From Candidatus Goldiibacteriota bacterium (GTDB taxonomy: Bacteria; Oederibacteriota; PGYV01; DSYL01), in the NCBI GenBank assembly GCA_018000835.1, contig JAGNJD010000026.1:1-36527 (forward strand): a stretch of 36,527 nt of DNA. Direction: 5' to 3'. Each line of letters opens with the position of its first letter. Position 1 is the first letter of the stretch. The notes under the pieces were generated by a model, which saw only the letters and a program-made list of their open reading frames with translations, searched no databases and was not told where the DNA came from. The position numbers were made by a program, and so were the translations under genes. Below are positions 1 to 9,863 of the stretch, piece after piece.

Positions 1-2
1 GG

Positions 3-344
3 GGGAGCAGGCTTGCAGACACAATTGCAGCAGAAGCACTTGTAAATAAAGCCAAGTATGAACTGGAAGACGTAAAAAAAGCAATCAGAACGCAGATTAT
101 TGAAGCGATGAATAACTATAATTATTCTGTTTTGAAATTAAAAGAGTTAAAAACGTATTACGATTTTAATCTTAAAAATTTAAAAGAACAGCAAAAAGAT
201 TATTTACTCGGCAACGTAAATAATCTTGATGTGATACAGGCAATGATGGATTTAAAAGATTCAAAAATTGCCTATGATAACGGGAAAATTACGGCGGTGC
301 AAAACGAGTACGTTTTAAAACTTTATACAGGAGAACAAAAGTGA
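3..344 (+). CDS. TolC-family outer-membrane efflux protein, C-terminal part (5' end outside window)
   Basis: The reading frame is open from the left edge and ends in TGA at 344; only about 113 codons are visible. The residues are a long, charged, Ala/Lys/Leu-rich helical stretch with the heptad look of the periplasmic alpha-helical barrel of TolC/OMF proteins. It includes a late segment around 'NNLDVIQAMMDLKDSKIAYD', which resembles the conserved end of the second outer-membrane-efflux repeat. An internal ATG at 108 is not the start, because upstream codons continue the same helix without a stop. It overlaps the next gene by four bases (GTGA at 341-344), so the two are translationally coupled. 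By inference it is the outer-membrane channel of the tripartite pump whose inner-membrane part follows; the periplasmic adaptor is probably upstream of the window. Confidence 0.75.
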   Translation, partial: GSRLADTIAAEALVNKAKYELEDVKKAIRTQIIEAMNNYNYSVLKLKELKTYYDFNLKNLKEQQKDYLLGNVNNLDVIQAMMDLKDSKIAYDNGKITAVQNEYVLKLYTGEQK

Positions 345-3300
345 CTATTTCAGATTTTTCCATAGAAAATCCTGTTTTTGCATGGATGTTGATGCTCGGC
401 ATATTTATTTTTGGCATTTTGTCATATAAAACGCTTGGCGTAAGTTTGATGCCGGACGTTGATTCCCCTGTTCTGACTGTTTCCACATCCTGGCCGGGTG
501 CATCGCCTGAGGTTATGGAAAAAGAGGTAACAGACGTTCTTGAGGAAGCAATCATGGGGATTGAAGGAATAAAAGAAGTAACGTCGTCATCTTCCCGTGG
601 TTATTCAAGGATAAGCGTTGAATTTGTTCTTGAAAAAAACATAGACGTCGCGCTTCAGGACCTGCAGGCAAGAGTATTAAGAGCCCAGAGAAATTTACCC
701 CACGACGCAGATAGTCCAATCATAACGAAAAGAAACGATGAAGACATGCCGATATTATGGCTGTCGGTTACCGGAAACAGACCCCAGAAATTTCTCATGG
801 AATATTCAAAAGAATATCTTGAAAATGAATTTGCATCCGTAAAAGGCGTTGCTGAAATAAACGTCGGTGGATACGTGGAATCTGCATTAAGAGTATGGGT
901 GGACCCAAATAAGATTAATGAAAAGGAAATAACCGCAGATGACGTAGTTTCTGCCATCCAGACGCAGCACAGGGAACAGCCGGCAGGATACATTGATACC
1001 GGAACAAAAGAAATAAATTTACGGGTCCTCGGTGAAGCAGAGAGCGTTGAGGAAATACAAAAAATCATAATTCCTTCAAGGCAGGGTTCAAAAATATGGA
1101 AGCCGATTAAAATTAAAGACGTTGCAGATGTAGAAGATGGTTTGCAGGACATCAGAAACATTTCAAGAACCGACGGGGCTTTTGGCGTCGGGCTTGGCAT
1201 CATGAAACAACGTGGAGAAAATGCGGTTGAAGTAGCAAAAAGAGTAAAACAAAAAATGAACGAGATAAAAAAACGACTGCCGGAAGGCGTTAATCTGACC
1301 ATCCGGTCAGACACGACAAAATTCATAGAAGATACGACATCTGACATGACGTTTATCATAATTTTATCGGTCATATTAACTTCTCTGGTATGTTTTTTCT
1401 TTCTTGGCTCCTTCAGGGCTGCAATAAGCGTATTTTTAACCATACCAATATCAATTATCGGGACGTTTTTTATGATGAAACTTTTTGGCTTTACCATGAA
1501 TACGTTTACCCTTCTTGCAATTTCACTCGTAATAGGAATAATCGTTGATGATGCCATAATGGTCACGGAAAACATTACGAGGCACCATGAAAAGGGAGAA
1601 AACCGCATAAGAGCGGCCATCAAAGGTTCAAGGGAGATAACGTTTGCGGCTCTTGCAGCTACCATTGCCATAATTGCAATATTTATTCCGGTCGTTTTTA
1701 TGCAGGGCGTTATTGGAAAATATTTTTTTCAGTTTGGCATAACTTTATGCGTTGCAGTTGCTCTTTCGTTACTCGGCGCATTGACCGTTGTGCCCATGCT
1801 TCTTTCTCAGATTATGAAAAAAACAACGGAAAAAAATTTTTCTGTAAAGATGTACAGCTTTTTGATTGATAAATACAAAAAAATGCTTAAATTTTGTCTT
1901 GACCACAGGGTTTTTGTAATAGTTTTGTCAACCATCATATTCGTTGTATCACTTACAATAGCGATGTTTTTAAAAAAAGAATTCGTCCCGGTCCAGGATC
2001 AGGGCACGATGATGGTAAATATCCAGATGCCGCCCGGAACTTCCATAACGGTTACTGACAACGTTTTCAGGCAGGCGGAAGAAATAATAAAATCCCGCCC
2101 GGAAGTGGATAATTATTTTTTGCATTTTGGCGGTTCATCAGGAATGATATCGGTTACGTTGCAGGACAAAAATGTGAGAAAAAAAGATCCTGCAACCGGT
2201 AAAAGATTAACCCAGCAGCAGATAGGGGACATAATAAGACAGGAAATCAAAAAAATAAAAGGAATAAGAAACGTATCGGTCCGTGACCCTTCTTTTATGT
2301 CAATGGGCGGCGGAAGAAGGGGATATCCGGTTGAGTTCATTTTAATAGGCCCTGAGTGGAATAAACTGGCAGAAATAGGCGGAAACATGGCAAAAGCAAT
2401 GGAGGAATCCGGCAAAATGGTTGATGCCGATACTGATTACAGACCCGGTATAAACGAATTATACATAGTTCCTGACAGACAAAAAGCATTTGAGTATGGA
2501 GTAAATATTTCCACGATTGCTTCTACCGTCGGGACTTTGTATGGCGGCACGGTTGCAGGTAAATATACAAAAGGCGGAAAAAGATACGACATCATAGTTC
2601 AACTAAAACCGGAAAACAGAAAAGACGTGGAATTCATAAAAAACGTAAAAGTAAGAAATAACCGTGGCGAACTTATTAAACTTTCTTCGGTTGCAGATTT
2701 TATAGAAGAGCCGACGCTTAGTTCAATTACCAGGCAGGACAGGCAGCGCGCCGTCCGGGTCTTTGCAAACGTTGCTACAAAAAGTTCCCAGGGAGAAGCA
2801 ATAGAAGAAACCGAAAAGATTGCAAAAAAACTTGTCCCTGAGGGATACTTTTTGCTGCCTTCCGGCGGCACAAAAGGATTTTCAGAGACGTTTAATAATC
2901 TGATAATGGCACTTGCACTGGGAATAGTTTTTGCATACATGGTTCTCGGCGTTCAATTCAACAGTTTAATCCATCCGTTCACGGTTCTGCTTGCATTGCC
3001 TTTCAGCATAACCGGTGCTTTTATAGCACTCGTTTTAACGGGAAATTCGTTAAACATATACAGTATGATAGGATTGATACTTTTAATGGGCATAGTCAAG
3101 AAAAATTCAATACTTCTCGTTGATTTCACCATTCGTGCAAAAGAACGCGGTCTGGATACGAGAAAAGCACTTGAATATGCATGTCCCATAAGGTTGAGAC
3201 CCATCATAATGACGTCTATTTCAACGATTGCCGCTGCAATACCGCCTGCGCTTGCACTGGGACCCGGTGCAGAAAGCAGAGTGCCTATGGCTGTCGTTAT

Positions 3301-3439
3301 CATCGGAGGAGTACTTTTTTCAACGCTTCTTACGTTATTTGTCGTGCCGGCTGCATTCAGTTTGCTGTCAAGATTTGAAAGCCACCAGCATCTGGAAGAC
3401 GTAAAAATAGCAATGAAAGAACTGGAAAAAGAAAAATAA
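341..3439 (+). CDS. RND-family efflux transporter, inner-membrane subunit (AcrB/MexB-like, HAE1 group)
   Basis: Proton-driven drug or metabolite exporter of the inner membrane, which docks to a periplasmic adaptor and a TolC channel. The 1032 residues match the usual family length. The first hydrophobic segment lies near residues 12-32, followed by a large periplasmic loop, a cluster of membrane helices (about 335-490), a second loop and a second cluster (about 860-1010). The proton-relay pair Asp403-Asp404 is visible in 'GIIVDDAIMVTEN', the equivalent of AcrB Asp407/408, and a lysine in 'MGIVKKNSILLVDF' occupies the place of the TM10 lysine. The start is GTG at 341, inside the upstream stop, and no separate Shine-Dalgarno is needed. 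Substrate cannot be read from the sequence. Family identity is very secure; assignment to drugs rather than lipids or other compounds is not. Confidence 0.95.
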   Translation: MTISDFSIENPVFAWMLMLGIFIFGILSYKTLGVSLMPDVDSPVLTVSTSWPGASPEVMEKEVTDVLEEAIMGIEGIKEVTSSSSRGYSRISVEFVLEKNIDVALQDLQARVLRAQRNLPHDADSPIITKRNDEDMPILWLSVTGNRPQKFLMEYSKEYLENEFASVKGVAEINVGGYVESALRVWVDPNKINEKEITADDVVSAIQTQHREQPAGYIDTGTKEINLRVLGEAESVEEIQKIIIPSRQGSKIWKPIKIKDVADVEDGLQDIRNISRTDGAFGVGLGIMKQRGENAVEVAKRVKQKMNEIKKRLPEGVNLTIRSDTTKFIEDTTSDMTFIIILSVILTSLVCFFFLGSFRAAISVFLTIPISIIGTFFMMKLFGFTMNTFTLLAISLVIGIIVDDAIMVTENITRHHEKGENRIRAAIKGSREITFAALAATIAIIAIFIPVVFMQGVIGKYFFQFGITLCVAVALSLLGALTVVPMLLSQIMKKTTEKNFSVKMYSFLIDKYKKMLKFCLDHRVFVIVLSTIIFVVSLTIAMFLKKEFVPVQDQGTMMVNIQMPPGTSITVTDNVFRQAEEIIKSRPEVDNYFLHFGGSSGMISVTLQDKNVRKKDPATGKRLTQQQIGDIIRQEIKKIKGIRNVSVRDPSFMSMGGGRRGYPVEFILIGPEWNKLAEIGGNMAKAMEESGKMVDADTDYRPGINELYIVPDRQKAFEYGVNISTIASTVGTLYGGTVAGKYTKGGKRYDIIVQLKPENRKDVEFIKNVKVRNNRGELIKLSSVADFIEEPTLSSITRQDRQRAVRVFANVATKSSQGEAIEETEKIAKKLVPEGYFLLPSGGTKGFSETFNNLIMALALGIVFAYMVLGVQFNSLIHPFTVLLALPFSITGAFIALVLTGNSLNIYSMIGLILLMGIVKKNSILLVDFTIRAKERGLDTRKALEYACPIRLRPIIMTSISTIAAAIPPALALGPGAESRVPMAVVIIGGVLFSTLLTLFVVPAAFSLLSRFESHQHLEDVKIAMKELEKEK

Positions 3440-3458
3440 GGAAACTTTTTTGATCATA

Positions 3459-3698
3459 ATGCATCTAATTATTGGAACAGCATTCAGAAAACCCCAAACT
3501 TCAGTTGGGAAAAAAGCAAATGAAGTCTGTGGTTGCATCTGAATCAACGACAGTATCAGCGGCAACGTCAGTAACGGATGCAGCATCCACAACTGAAACA
3601 GTGTAAAGAAAGTCAAAAAAGCAAAAAAGGCAAAAGCAGAAGTAACGCCTGTTGAAACAGTTGCACCTACAACAACAGGATATGTCGAAGTAAAATAG
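3459..3698 (+). pseudogene. Degenerate Ala/Thr/Lys-rich coding-like stretch
   Basis: No intact gene fits here, but coding-like sequence is split over frames. An ATG at 3520 opens 28 codons rich in Ser, Thr, Ala and Val ('MKSVVASESTTVSAATSV...') ending in TAA at 3604. From 3597 another frame continues in the same style, with 'KKVKKAKKAKAEVTPVETV' and then 'APTTTGYVEVK', ending in TAG at 3698. One base change near 3603 would join them into a roughly 60-residue basic, low-complexity protein. Upstream of 3520 the other frames are open but give inconsistent peptides. A terminator hairpin sits just after the end, as expected for a transcribed unit. It could be a decayed small gene, an assembly indel, or chance open frames in biased sequence. 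Confidence 0.35.
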
Positions 3699-3714
3699 AA
3701 ATTCTGCTTAAAAC

Positions 3715-3747
3715 CTGCATGTATTATATAATGCCTGCAGCTTTTTT
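3715..3747 (+). terminator. Rho-independent terminator
   Basis: A near-perfect 26-base hairpin (3715-3740; CTGCA at one end pairing with TGCAG at the other, one mismatch, AT-rich loop) is followed after one C by six T residues. It lies after the degenerate stretch and before the eno promoter, so it closes the efflux transcript. Confidence 0.65.
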
Positions 3748-3829
3748 AACCTTGCTGCGTGTCCGCCATGTGTCTATCCTCATTCACCACAAATTTATAG
3801 AAAATTCTTTATTTTTGTTTTTATTGTAG

Positions 3830-3835
3830 TATAAT
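3830..3835 (+). promoter_or_regulatory. Probable -10 box (TATAAT) of eno
   Basis: A perfect TATAAT lies 38 bases before the eno ATG, in AT-rich DNA just after a terminator. No good -35 box is visible at 16-18 bases upstream, so the call rests on the -10 box and position only. Confidence 0.4.
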
Positions 3836-3839
3836 ATAA

Positions 3840-5168
<1,329 letters not shown>

Positions 5169-5284
5169 ATATTGATGTTACATACGTTAAAGTCAGACGT
5201 CAGAATGAACGTCGGGTAATTAAAAAATATTTTTTATTTTCGTGATATATAAACTATTTTAATTATACAAAGGAGGCAATTTAT

Positions 5285-6034
5285 ATGTATAAACTTGTAT
5301 TGGTAAGGCATGGCGAGAGTTTGTGGAACAAGGAAAACAGATTTACCGGCTGGGTTGACGTTGATTTGTCTGATAAGGGAAAAGAAGAGGCAAAAAAAGG
5401 TGCGCAGGCATTACTAAAAGAGGGCTATACTTTTGACGTTGCTTTTACTTCTGTTTTAAAAAGGGCAATCAGAACTTTGTGGATAATATTGGACGAAATG
5501 GACCTGATGTGGATACCCGTCATAAGGTCATGGCGGCTTAACGAAAGAATGTATGGTGCATTACAGGGTTTAAACAAAGCAGAAACTGCAGCCAAACATG
5601 GCGAGGAACAGGTTCAAATATGGCGCAGGAGTTTTGACGTCCCGCCGCCACCGCTTACAAAAGATTCTCCAATGTATCCTGGTAAAGACAGAAGATATAA
5701 AGATTTAAAAGAAAGTGAAATACCATTAACTGAATGCCTGAAAGATACGATTAAAAGAGCAATGCCTTTCTGGAATAAAACGATAGCGCCCGCGATAAAA
5801 TCAGGCCAGAGAGTTTTAATAGCAGCACATGGAAACAGTATAAGGGCGTTTGTTAAATATCTTGATAACATTTCTGATGAAGACATTGCCGGGGTAAACA
5901 TTCCAACAGGAATACCGCTTGTATATGAACTGGATAAGAATTTAAAGCCGTTAAGTAAAAACTATTTAGGTGACCCTGAAGAGGTGAAAAAAGCAATGCA
6001 GGAAGTTGCAAATCAGGGAAAGGCAAAGAAGTAG
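5285..6034 (+). CDS. gpmA: 2,3-bisphosphoglycerate-dependent phosphoglycerate mutase
   Basis: Interconverts 3- and 2-phosphoglycerate through a phosphohistidine, feeding the enolase encoded just upstream. At 249 residues it is the standard dPGM length. The phosphohistidine motif '[10 protein letters not shown]' is at residues 6-15 with His9, '[10 protein letters not shown]' follows, and the second catalytic histidine is His182 in 'AAHGNSIRA'. The acid/base glutamate is Glu87 in '[10 protein letters not shown]'; most family members I know read NERHYG there, so Met89 replaces a usual histidine. The long '[12 protein letters not shown]' insert identifies the cofactor-dependent dPGM branch rather than a generic histidine phosphatase. 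The start is fixed by AAAGGAGG about 8 bases before the ATG. Confidence 0.95.
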   Translation: MYKLVLVRHGESLWNKENRFTGWVDVDLSDKGKEEAKKGAQALLKEGYTFDVAFTSVLKRAIRTLWIILDEMDLMWIPVIRSWRLNERMYGALQGLNKAETAAKHGEEQVQIWRRSFDVPPPPLTKDSPMYPGKDRRYKDLKESEIPLTECLKDTIKRAMPFWNKTIAPAIKSGQRVLIAAHGNSIRAFVKYLDNISDEDIAGVNIPTGIPLVYELDKNLKPLSKNYLGDPEEVKKAMQEVANQGKAKK

Positions 6035-6108
6035 TTCTAAGAAACGCCTTTAAAATAAAGCATTTTTATTGATTTTAACGAAGTTAAATTAAAAAGAAAA
6101 ATAAAAAC

Positions 6109-6138
6109 TTGACAAATATATTTTAATATTTGTATAAT
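6109..6138 (+). promoter_or_regulatory. Consensus sigma-70-type promoter
   Basis: Perfect TTGACA (6109-6114) and perfect TATAAT (6133-6138) are separated by 18 bases. Transcription should begin near 6145, about 50 bases before the ATG at 6194. This rules out the in-frame ATG at 6143 as a start and marks the beginning of the small-gene/M23/bactofilin transcript. Confidence 0.85.
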
Positions 6139-6193
6139 ATTAATGCCTTTAAATATTATTTATTCTAATTTAAATTTTAAAGGAGGCAAAAAG

Positions 6194-6502
6194 ATGGGAA
6201 TGACGCAGGCAGAAGCAATTGCAGAGCGGTTAAAACAGGAGGCAAAAAGATTATACGGGGGAGCGTTAGTAAGAGTTTCAATAGATGCATATCCAAACGA
6301 TGATGGTGCAGACCTTTATGTTTATGCGCCTAGAAAATATTCGGATATGCTGCTTGCAAAATTGAAAACGTTGAAAATACAATTATTAAAAAATACAAAG
6401 GTCAGCGCCGATAAATTAAGGATTTTCATGGAAGATTCAGAAAATATGTCGCAGCAGTTAAAAGAAAAATTAATGGCAGAACAGGGAGCGCAGAACAAGT
6501 AA
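6194..6502 (+). CDS. Small uncharacterised cytoplasmic protein
   Basis: I do not recognise this 102-residue protein. It has no signal peptide or membrane segment. It reads as a short N-terminal helix ('MTQAEAIAERLKQEAKRLYGG'), a strand-like 'ALVRVSIDAYPNDDGADLYVYAP', then a long basic helix and a charged C-terminal tail. An in-frame ATG exists at 6143, but it lies at the predicted transcription start and lacks a ribosome binding site. ATG 6194 has AAAGGAGG at 6180-6187 with 6-base spacing and is chosen. The gene opens a transcript with an M23 peptidase and a bactofilin, so a regulatory or adaptor role in wall morphogenesis is possible, but nothing in the sequence proves it. Confidence 0.8.
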   Translation: MGMTQAEAIAERLKQEAKRLYGGALVRVSIDAYPNDDGADLYVYAPRKYSDMLLAKLKTLKIQLLKNTKVSADKLRIFMEDSENMSQQLKEKLMAEQGAQNK

Positions 6503-6525
6503 ATTTTATAAAGGGAGATGCAAAG

Positions 6526-7449
6526 ATGCATAAAAGAAAGGGTGCAAAAAATTTAACCATACTTTTTGTACCCGATGATAATGCCGGGGTTTTCAGTTTT
6601 AAAATAAACAGGGTTTTATTCCTTGTTCTTGGTATTTTATGGCTTGGGGGCACAATTTTTTCCGGATTTCTTTTATATAAACACATAGATTACAGGGCTA
6701 CTCAGGAGTATAACAGGTATTTAACCAAAAAGCACAAGGAATTTGCAAAAGAAATACTGGAATCCCGCGAAATAGTAAAAAGAACGGCTGAGGTGGAAAA
6801 TCAGTTAAAAGATATATTAAAATTAAAATCCCAAAGTGCAATAATCAAATATACCGGTTTTGGCGGGCCATCTTATATTGACACTAAACTTCTTGAAAAA
6901 GAAATTGAAAATAACAACGACATCATAAGTAGAAAAGCATTTGAAGCAGCAGTGAAATACGTTGAATCCCAGGCACAGACAAATGAAAAGAGTTTTCAGG
7001 AAATCATAAAATACATTACCGACCAGCGCGCAAAACTAACGGCTGTTCCATCCGGCTGGCCGGTTAAAGGCTGGATTACCTGTGGTTTTGGTTCAAGGAT
7101 TGACCCGTTTACGGGGGCTCTTTCGTTTCATCAGGGAGTTGACATCGCAAACGACATCGGTACGCCAATAAAAGCAACTGCAGACGGCGTTATCCAGTAT
7201 GCTGATTTTGAAAGAGGTGGATACGGTAATCTTGTAACGATTAATCATGGAAACGGATATTTGTCAAAATACGGTCACATGCAAAAATTCATAGTATCTC
7301 CGGGACAATACGTAAAAAAAGGACAGATAATCGGATTTTTGGGAAGCACCGGTAAATCAACTTCTCCGCACATGCATTACGAAGTTTTTTTAAACGGAGT
7401 TGCAGTTAATCCGGTAAAATATTTAAAAAAAGAAGTTGCGTTAAAATGA
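6526..7449 (+). CDS. Membrane-anchored M23 (LytM-type) metallopeptidase
   Basis: A zinc endopeptidase family that cuts peptidoglycan cross-links or activates amidases in the periplasm. The protein has a short cytoplasmic tail, one membrane helix at about residues 28-51, a charged helical, coiled-coil-like region (about 58-170) and a C-terminal LytM domain (about 178-300). The zinc ligands are all present: His202 and Asp206 in 'HQGVD', and His284 in 'HMHYE' with catalytic His251 and His282. It therefore looks enzymatically competent, unlike degenerate EnvC/NlpD-type factors. The start ATG 6526 follows AGGGAG, 23 bases after the upstream small gene. A bactofilin follows at 7487; M23 peptidase-bactofilin pairs are known from Caulobacter and Helicobacter, where they set cell curvature or shape. 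Confidence 0.92.
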   Translation: MHKRKGAKNLTILFVPDDNAGVFSFKINRVLFLVLGILWLGGTIFSGFLLYKHIDYRATQEYNRYLTKKHKEFAKEILESREIVKRTAEVENQLKDILKLKSQSAIIKYTGFGGPSYIDTKLLEKEIENNNDIISRKAFEAAVKYVESQAQTNEKSFQEIIKYITDQRAKLTAVPSGWPVKGWITCGFGSRIDPFTGALSFHQGVDIANDIGTPIKATADGVIQYADFERGGYGNLVTINHGNGYLSKYGHMQKFIVSPGQYVKKGQIIGFLGSTGKSTSPHMHYEVFLNGVAVNPVKYLKKEVALK

Positions 7450-7486
7450 TTTTAGGCAGATGCAAAATGCACGGAGAAAAAAATTA

Positions 7487-7849
7487 ATGTTTTCAAAAGG
7501 TGACTCTTTGGATACACTCATTGGAAAGGCATGTGAAGTAAAGGGAGACATTATATCAAAGGAAACGATAAGGGTAGATGGCAAAGTGGAAGGGCAGATA
7601 AAAGCCACTGAAACGGTTATAATAGGTGAAAATGCTTTTGTTAAGGGGGACATTGAAGCCAAACACATAATCATAGGCGGCAAAGTTACCGGAGACGTTT
7701 TGGCAACCAATAAACTTGAAATACTCGCAACCGGGGAACTCCACGGGGACATAAGGACTCCGCGCCTTTTTATTGCAGAGGGGGTAATTTTTGAAGGCAC
7801 CTGCGAAATGGAAAAAATTTTACAGGATATGCAGCAGATAAAAAAATAA
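7487..7849 (+). CDS. Bactofilin (polymer-forming cytoskeletal protein)
   Basis: Bactofilins polymerise without nucleotide into filaments that position cell-wall enzymes. The 120 residues are a regular right-handed beta-helix pattern of short strands with recurring glycines and valines ('GDIISKETIRVDGKVEGQI', 'VIIGENAFVKGDIEAKHII', 'GDVLATNKLEIL'), typical of the family. I choose ATG 7487 rather than the in-frame ATG 7460, because GGAG at 7473-7476 is 10 bases before it. The resulting start 'MFSKGDSLDTLIGKACEVKGDI' also matches the usual bactofilin N terminus, a short tail before 'TLIG'. It follows the M23 peptidase closely, and I infer that it scaffolds that enzyme. Length is typical. Confidence 0.93.
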   Translation: MFSKGDSLDTLIGKACEVKGDIISKETIRVDGKVEGQIKATETVIIGENAFVKGDIEAKHIIIGGKVTGDVLATNKLEILATGELHGDIRTPRLFIAEGVIFEGTCEMEKILQDMQQIKK

Positions 7850-7945
7850 CGTAAATATATTTGCTAAATATGTAGAACATTCTTAACGAACATCCATAAT
7901 GAACATCAGCAATAAACGTCCATAAAATTATAAAGGAGAATTTTT

Positions 7946-9388
7946 ATGATACGAGTTCGTTTTGCACCAAGTCCGACCGGATATCTTCACATAGGCGGGG
8001 CGAGAACCGCCCTTTTTAACTGGTTGTTTGCAAAAAAACACGGCGGAAAATTCATTTTACGGATTGAGGACACGGATAAGGAAAGGTCAACGACAGAATC
8101 CCTTGACGGGATATTAAAATCGTTAAGGTGGCTTGGTTTGAACTGGGACGAAGGTCCTGACGCCGGCGGCCCTTTTGCTCCTTATTTTCAGAGTCAGCGG
8201 CTTGACGTTTACATGAAATACGTTAAAAAATTATTGGATGAAAAAAAAGCGTATAAATGTTTTTGCACAAAGGAAGAACTGGAAAATGAAAGAAAAAAAG
8301 CAGAATCTGAAAAAAGAGCGTTTAAATATTCCGGTAAATGCAGAAATCTGACAGACCAGGAAGTAAAACAAAAAGAAGATGCCGGGTTGCCTTTTACCGT
8401 CAGAATTAAAATTGAACAGACCGGAGAAACCGTTATAAAAGACAAAATAAGGGGAGACGTGGTTTTTCAGAATGCGGTTCTTGATGATTTCATCATTCTT
8501 CGTGCGGATAAAATGCCGATATATAATTTCGTCGTTGTCATAGACGATGCCCTGATGGAAATTACTCACGTCATAAGAGGCGAAGACCATCTGTCAAATA
8601 CTCCGAAACAGATACAGATTTACAGGGCAATTGGTTTTCCCGTCCCTGAATTTGCCCATATACCTCTGATTCTCGGTCCTGATAAATCAAAATTATCAAA
8701 ACGCCACGGTGAAACGTCGTGCGAAGCGTATGAAAAAGAAGGGTTTTTACCGGAAGCATTCATAAATTATCTTGCACTCCTCGGCTGGTCGCCTGATGGT
8801 GAAAAGACAGAGATGACTGTGGATGAAATAATCAGTGAATTTTCGCTGGAAAAAGTTCATAAAGCAGGCGCTATTTTTGATAAACAAAAGTTGTTATGGT
8901 TAAACGGCGTATACATAAGAAAAAAAAGCATAGACGAATTGACGCAGCTCTGCATTCCTTATCTAAAAAAAGACGGTTTGATATCGGAAGATGACGTAAA
9001 TGACAGACGTGAATACATTAAAAAGGTTATTTCGCTGCAGCAGGAAAAAATTAAAACACTTTCTGAAATTTCGCAATTATCCGTTTATTTTTTTAAAGAC
9101 GAAATAAATCTGACGGATGACGCCAGGAAAGTCCTGGAAAAAAACAGGCAGGATGTAAATAAAGTTATTGGGATTTTTAAAAATATAATTCTGGAAACAG
9201 GAACTGAAAAATCAAAAGTAGAAGAAAGATTACGGGTTGACATGGAAAATGCAGGGATAAAGCCAAAGATATTTATGCACATCATCAGGATTGCCTTAAC
9301 CGGTTCGACGATAGGTCCCGGCCTTTTTGACATAGTAGAGACACTTGGCAGAGAAGCATGTCTGAAACGACTGGAGAAAAATATATAA
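7946..9388 (+). CDS. gltX: Glutamate-tRNA ligase
   Basis: Class I aminoacyl-tRNA synthetase charging tRNA-Glu (and possibly tRNA-Gln for later amidation). The HIGH signature is 'HIGG' at residues 15-18 within 'FAPSPTGYLHIGGARTALFN', and the KMSKS loop is 'KLSKR' at 249-253. A zinc-like cluster 'CFC' with a later 'YSGKC' sits in the insertion after the first half of the Rossmann fold, though the usual final ligand is not obvious. The C-terminal half is the helical anticodon-binding cage. At 480 residues the length is normal. It has its own ribosome binding site (AAAGGAG) and lies about 100 bases after the bactofilin, so it may be in the same transcript or separate. GluRS rather than GlnRS is supported by 'GLFDIVETLG' near the end and the overall layout. 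Confidence 0.97.
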   Translation: MIRVRFAPSPTGYLHIGGARTALFNWLFAKKHGGKFILRIEDTDKERSTTESLDGILKSLRWLGLNWDEGPDAGGPFAPYFQSQRLDVYMKYVKKLLDEKKAYKCFCTKEELENERKKAESEKRAFKYSGKCRNLTDQEVKQKEDAGLPFTVRIKIEQTGETVIKDKIRGDVVFQNAVLDDFIILRADKMPIYNFVVVIDDALMEITHVIRGEDHLSNTPKQIQIYRAIGFPVPEFAHIPLILGPDKSKLSKRHGETSCEAYEKEGFLPEAFINYLALLGWSPDGEKTEMTVDEIISEFSLEKVHKAGAIFDKQKLLWLNGVYIRKKSIDELTQLCIPYLKKDGLISEDDVNDRREYIKKVISLQQEKIKTLSEISQLSVYFFKDEINLTDDARKVLEKNRQDVNKVIGIFKNIILETGTEKSKVEERLRVDMENAGIKPKIFMHIIRIALTGSTIGPGLFDIVETLGREACLKRLEKNI

Positions 9389-9476
9389 ACAAGTGGAAAT
9401 GCCCGGTTGCAAGTGTAAAGTGCAGATGATGAATTGTATGGCACCCGCTGCGTGGTAGCCAATGTTTTTTATTTGT

Positions 9477-9613
9477 AAATCCCCTTTGTCCCCCTTTTCA
9501 AAAGGGGGAAAATAAATTAAGGGAGATTTTATTTCTTTCAAATCCCCCTTTTTCCCCCTTTTTCAAAGGGGGAAAAGAAGCAAAGTAATTTCCCCTCTTT
9601 GGAAAAGAGGGGA
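9477..9613. repeat. Composite palindromic repeat, copy 1
   Basis: Contains a hairpin built on CCCCCTTTTCAAAAGGGGG (9477-9512), a near-identical second hairpin (9540-9576) and a different hairpin CCCCTCTTTGGAAAAGAGGGG (9592-9612). The same pair of hairpin types in the same order recurs at 9707-9772. Similar C5T/A G5 palindromes are common intergenic repeats in many bacteria. Between convergent genes they could also end transcription on both strands. Confidence 0.8.
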
Positions 9614-9706
9614 CAGAAAGAATATTTTTATTGAATCATATCGTTCCCACCCATCGTTTTAAACATGTAGAGACAGTTTTTGCTTTTCATTCCCTTTAAA
9701 GAAGAC

Positions 9707-9772
9707 AAATCCCCCTTTGTCCCCCTTTTCAAAAGGGGGATAAAAAATATTTCCCTCTTTGGAAAAGAGGGA
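9707..9772. repeat. Composite palindromic repeat, copy 2
   Basis: Repeats the copy-1 architecture more compactly: the AAATCCCCC...AAAAGGGGG hairpin (9707-9740) followed by the TCCCTCTTTGGAAAAGAGGGA hairpin (9752-9772). The matching arms and the preserved order suggest a unit that duplicated locally or inserted twice. Confidence 0.8.
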
Positions 9773-9863
9773 ACCGCGCAGTGTTGTCCCTACAGAAAAA
9801 ATGTAACAATGCTTCCATTAAATCTGCTGGATAGCAATAAACATATTGCACATGGCATTTTAT

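Larger units (their letters stand above)
9389..9863. other. Gap between convergent gltX and truB, with palindromic repeats
   Basis: This 475-base region separates two genes that point at each other. Two families of C/T-rich hairpins occupy 9477-9772 (see the repeat entries). An open frame at 9680-9889 runs across the repeats and into truB and is not credible as a gene. Positions 9389-9476 and 9614-9700 show nothing recognisable, and no tRNA-like cloverleaf was found. Confidence 0.7.

Noticed and set aside
655..1671. A 338-codon minus-strand open frame opposite the RND gene
   Set aside because: It is a shadow: the plus-strand protein matches the RND family over its full length, and the minus frame has no ribosome binding site or recognisable domain.
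6143..6193. Upstream in-frame ATG for the small gene
   Set aside because: It lies at the predicted transcription start of the TTGACA/TATAAT promoter, has no ribosome binding site, and AAAGGAGG sits before ATG 6194.
7850..7945. AT-rich imperfect palindrome after the bactofilin
   Set aside because: No T-run and poor pairing; not called as a terminator.
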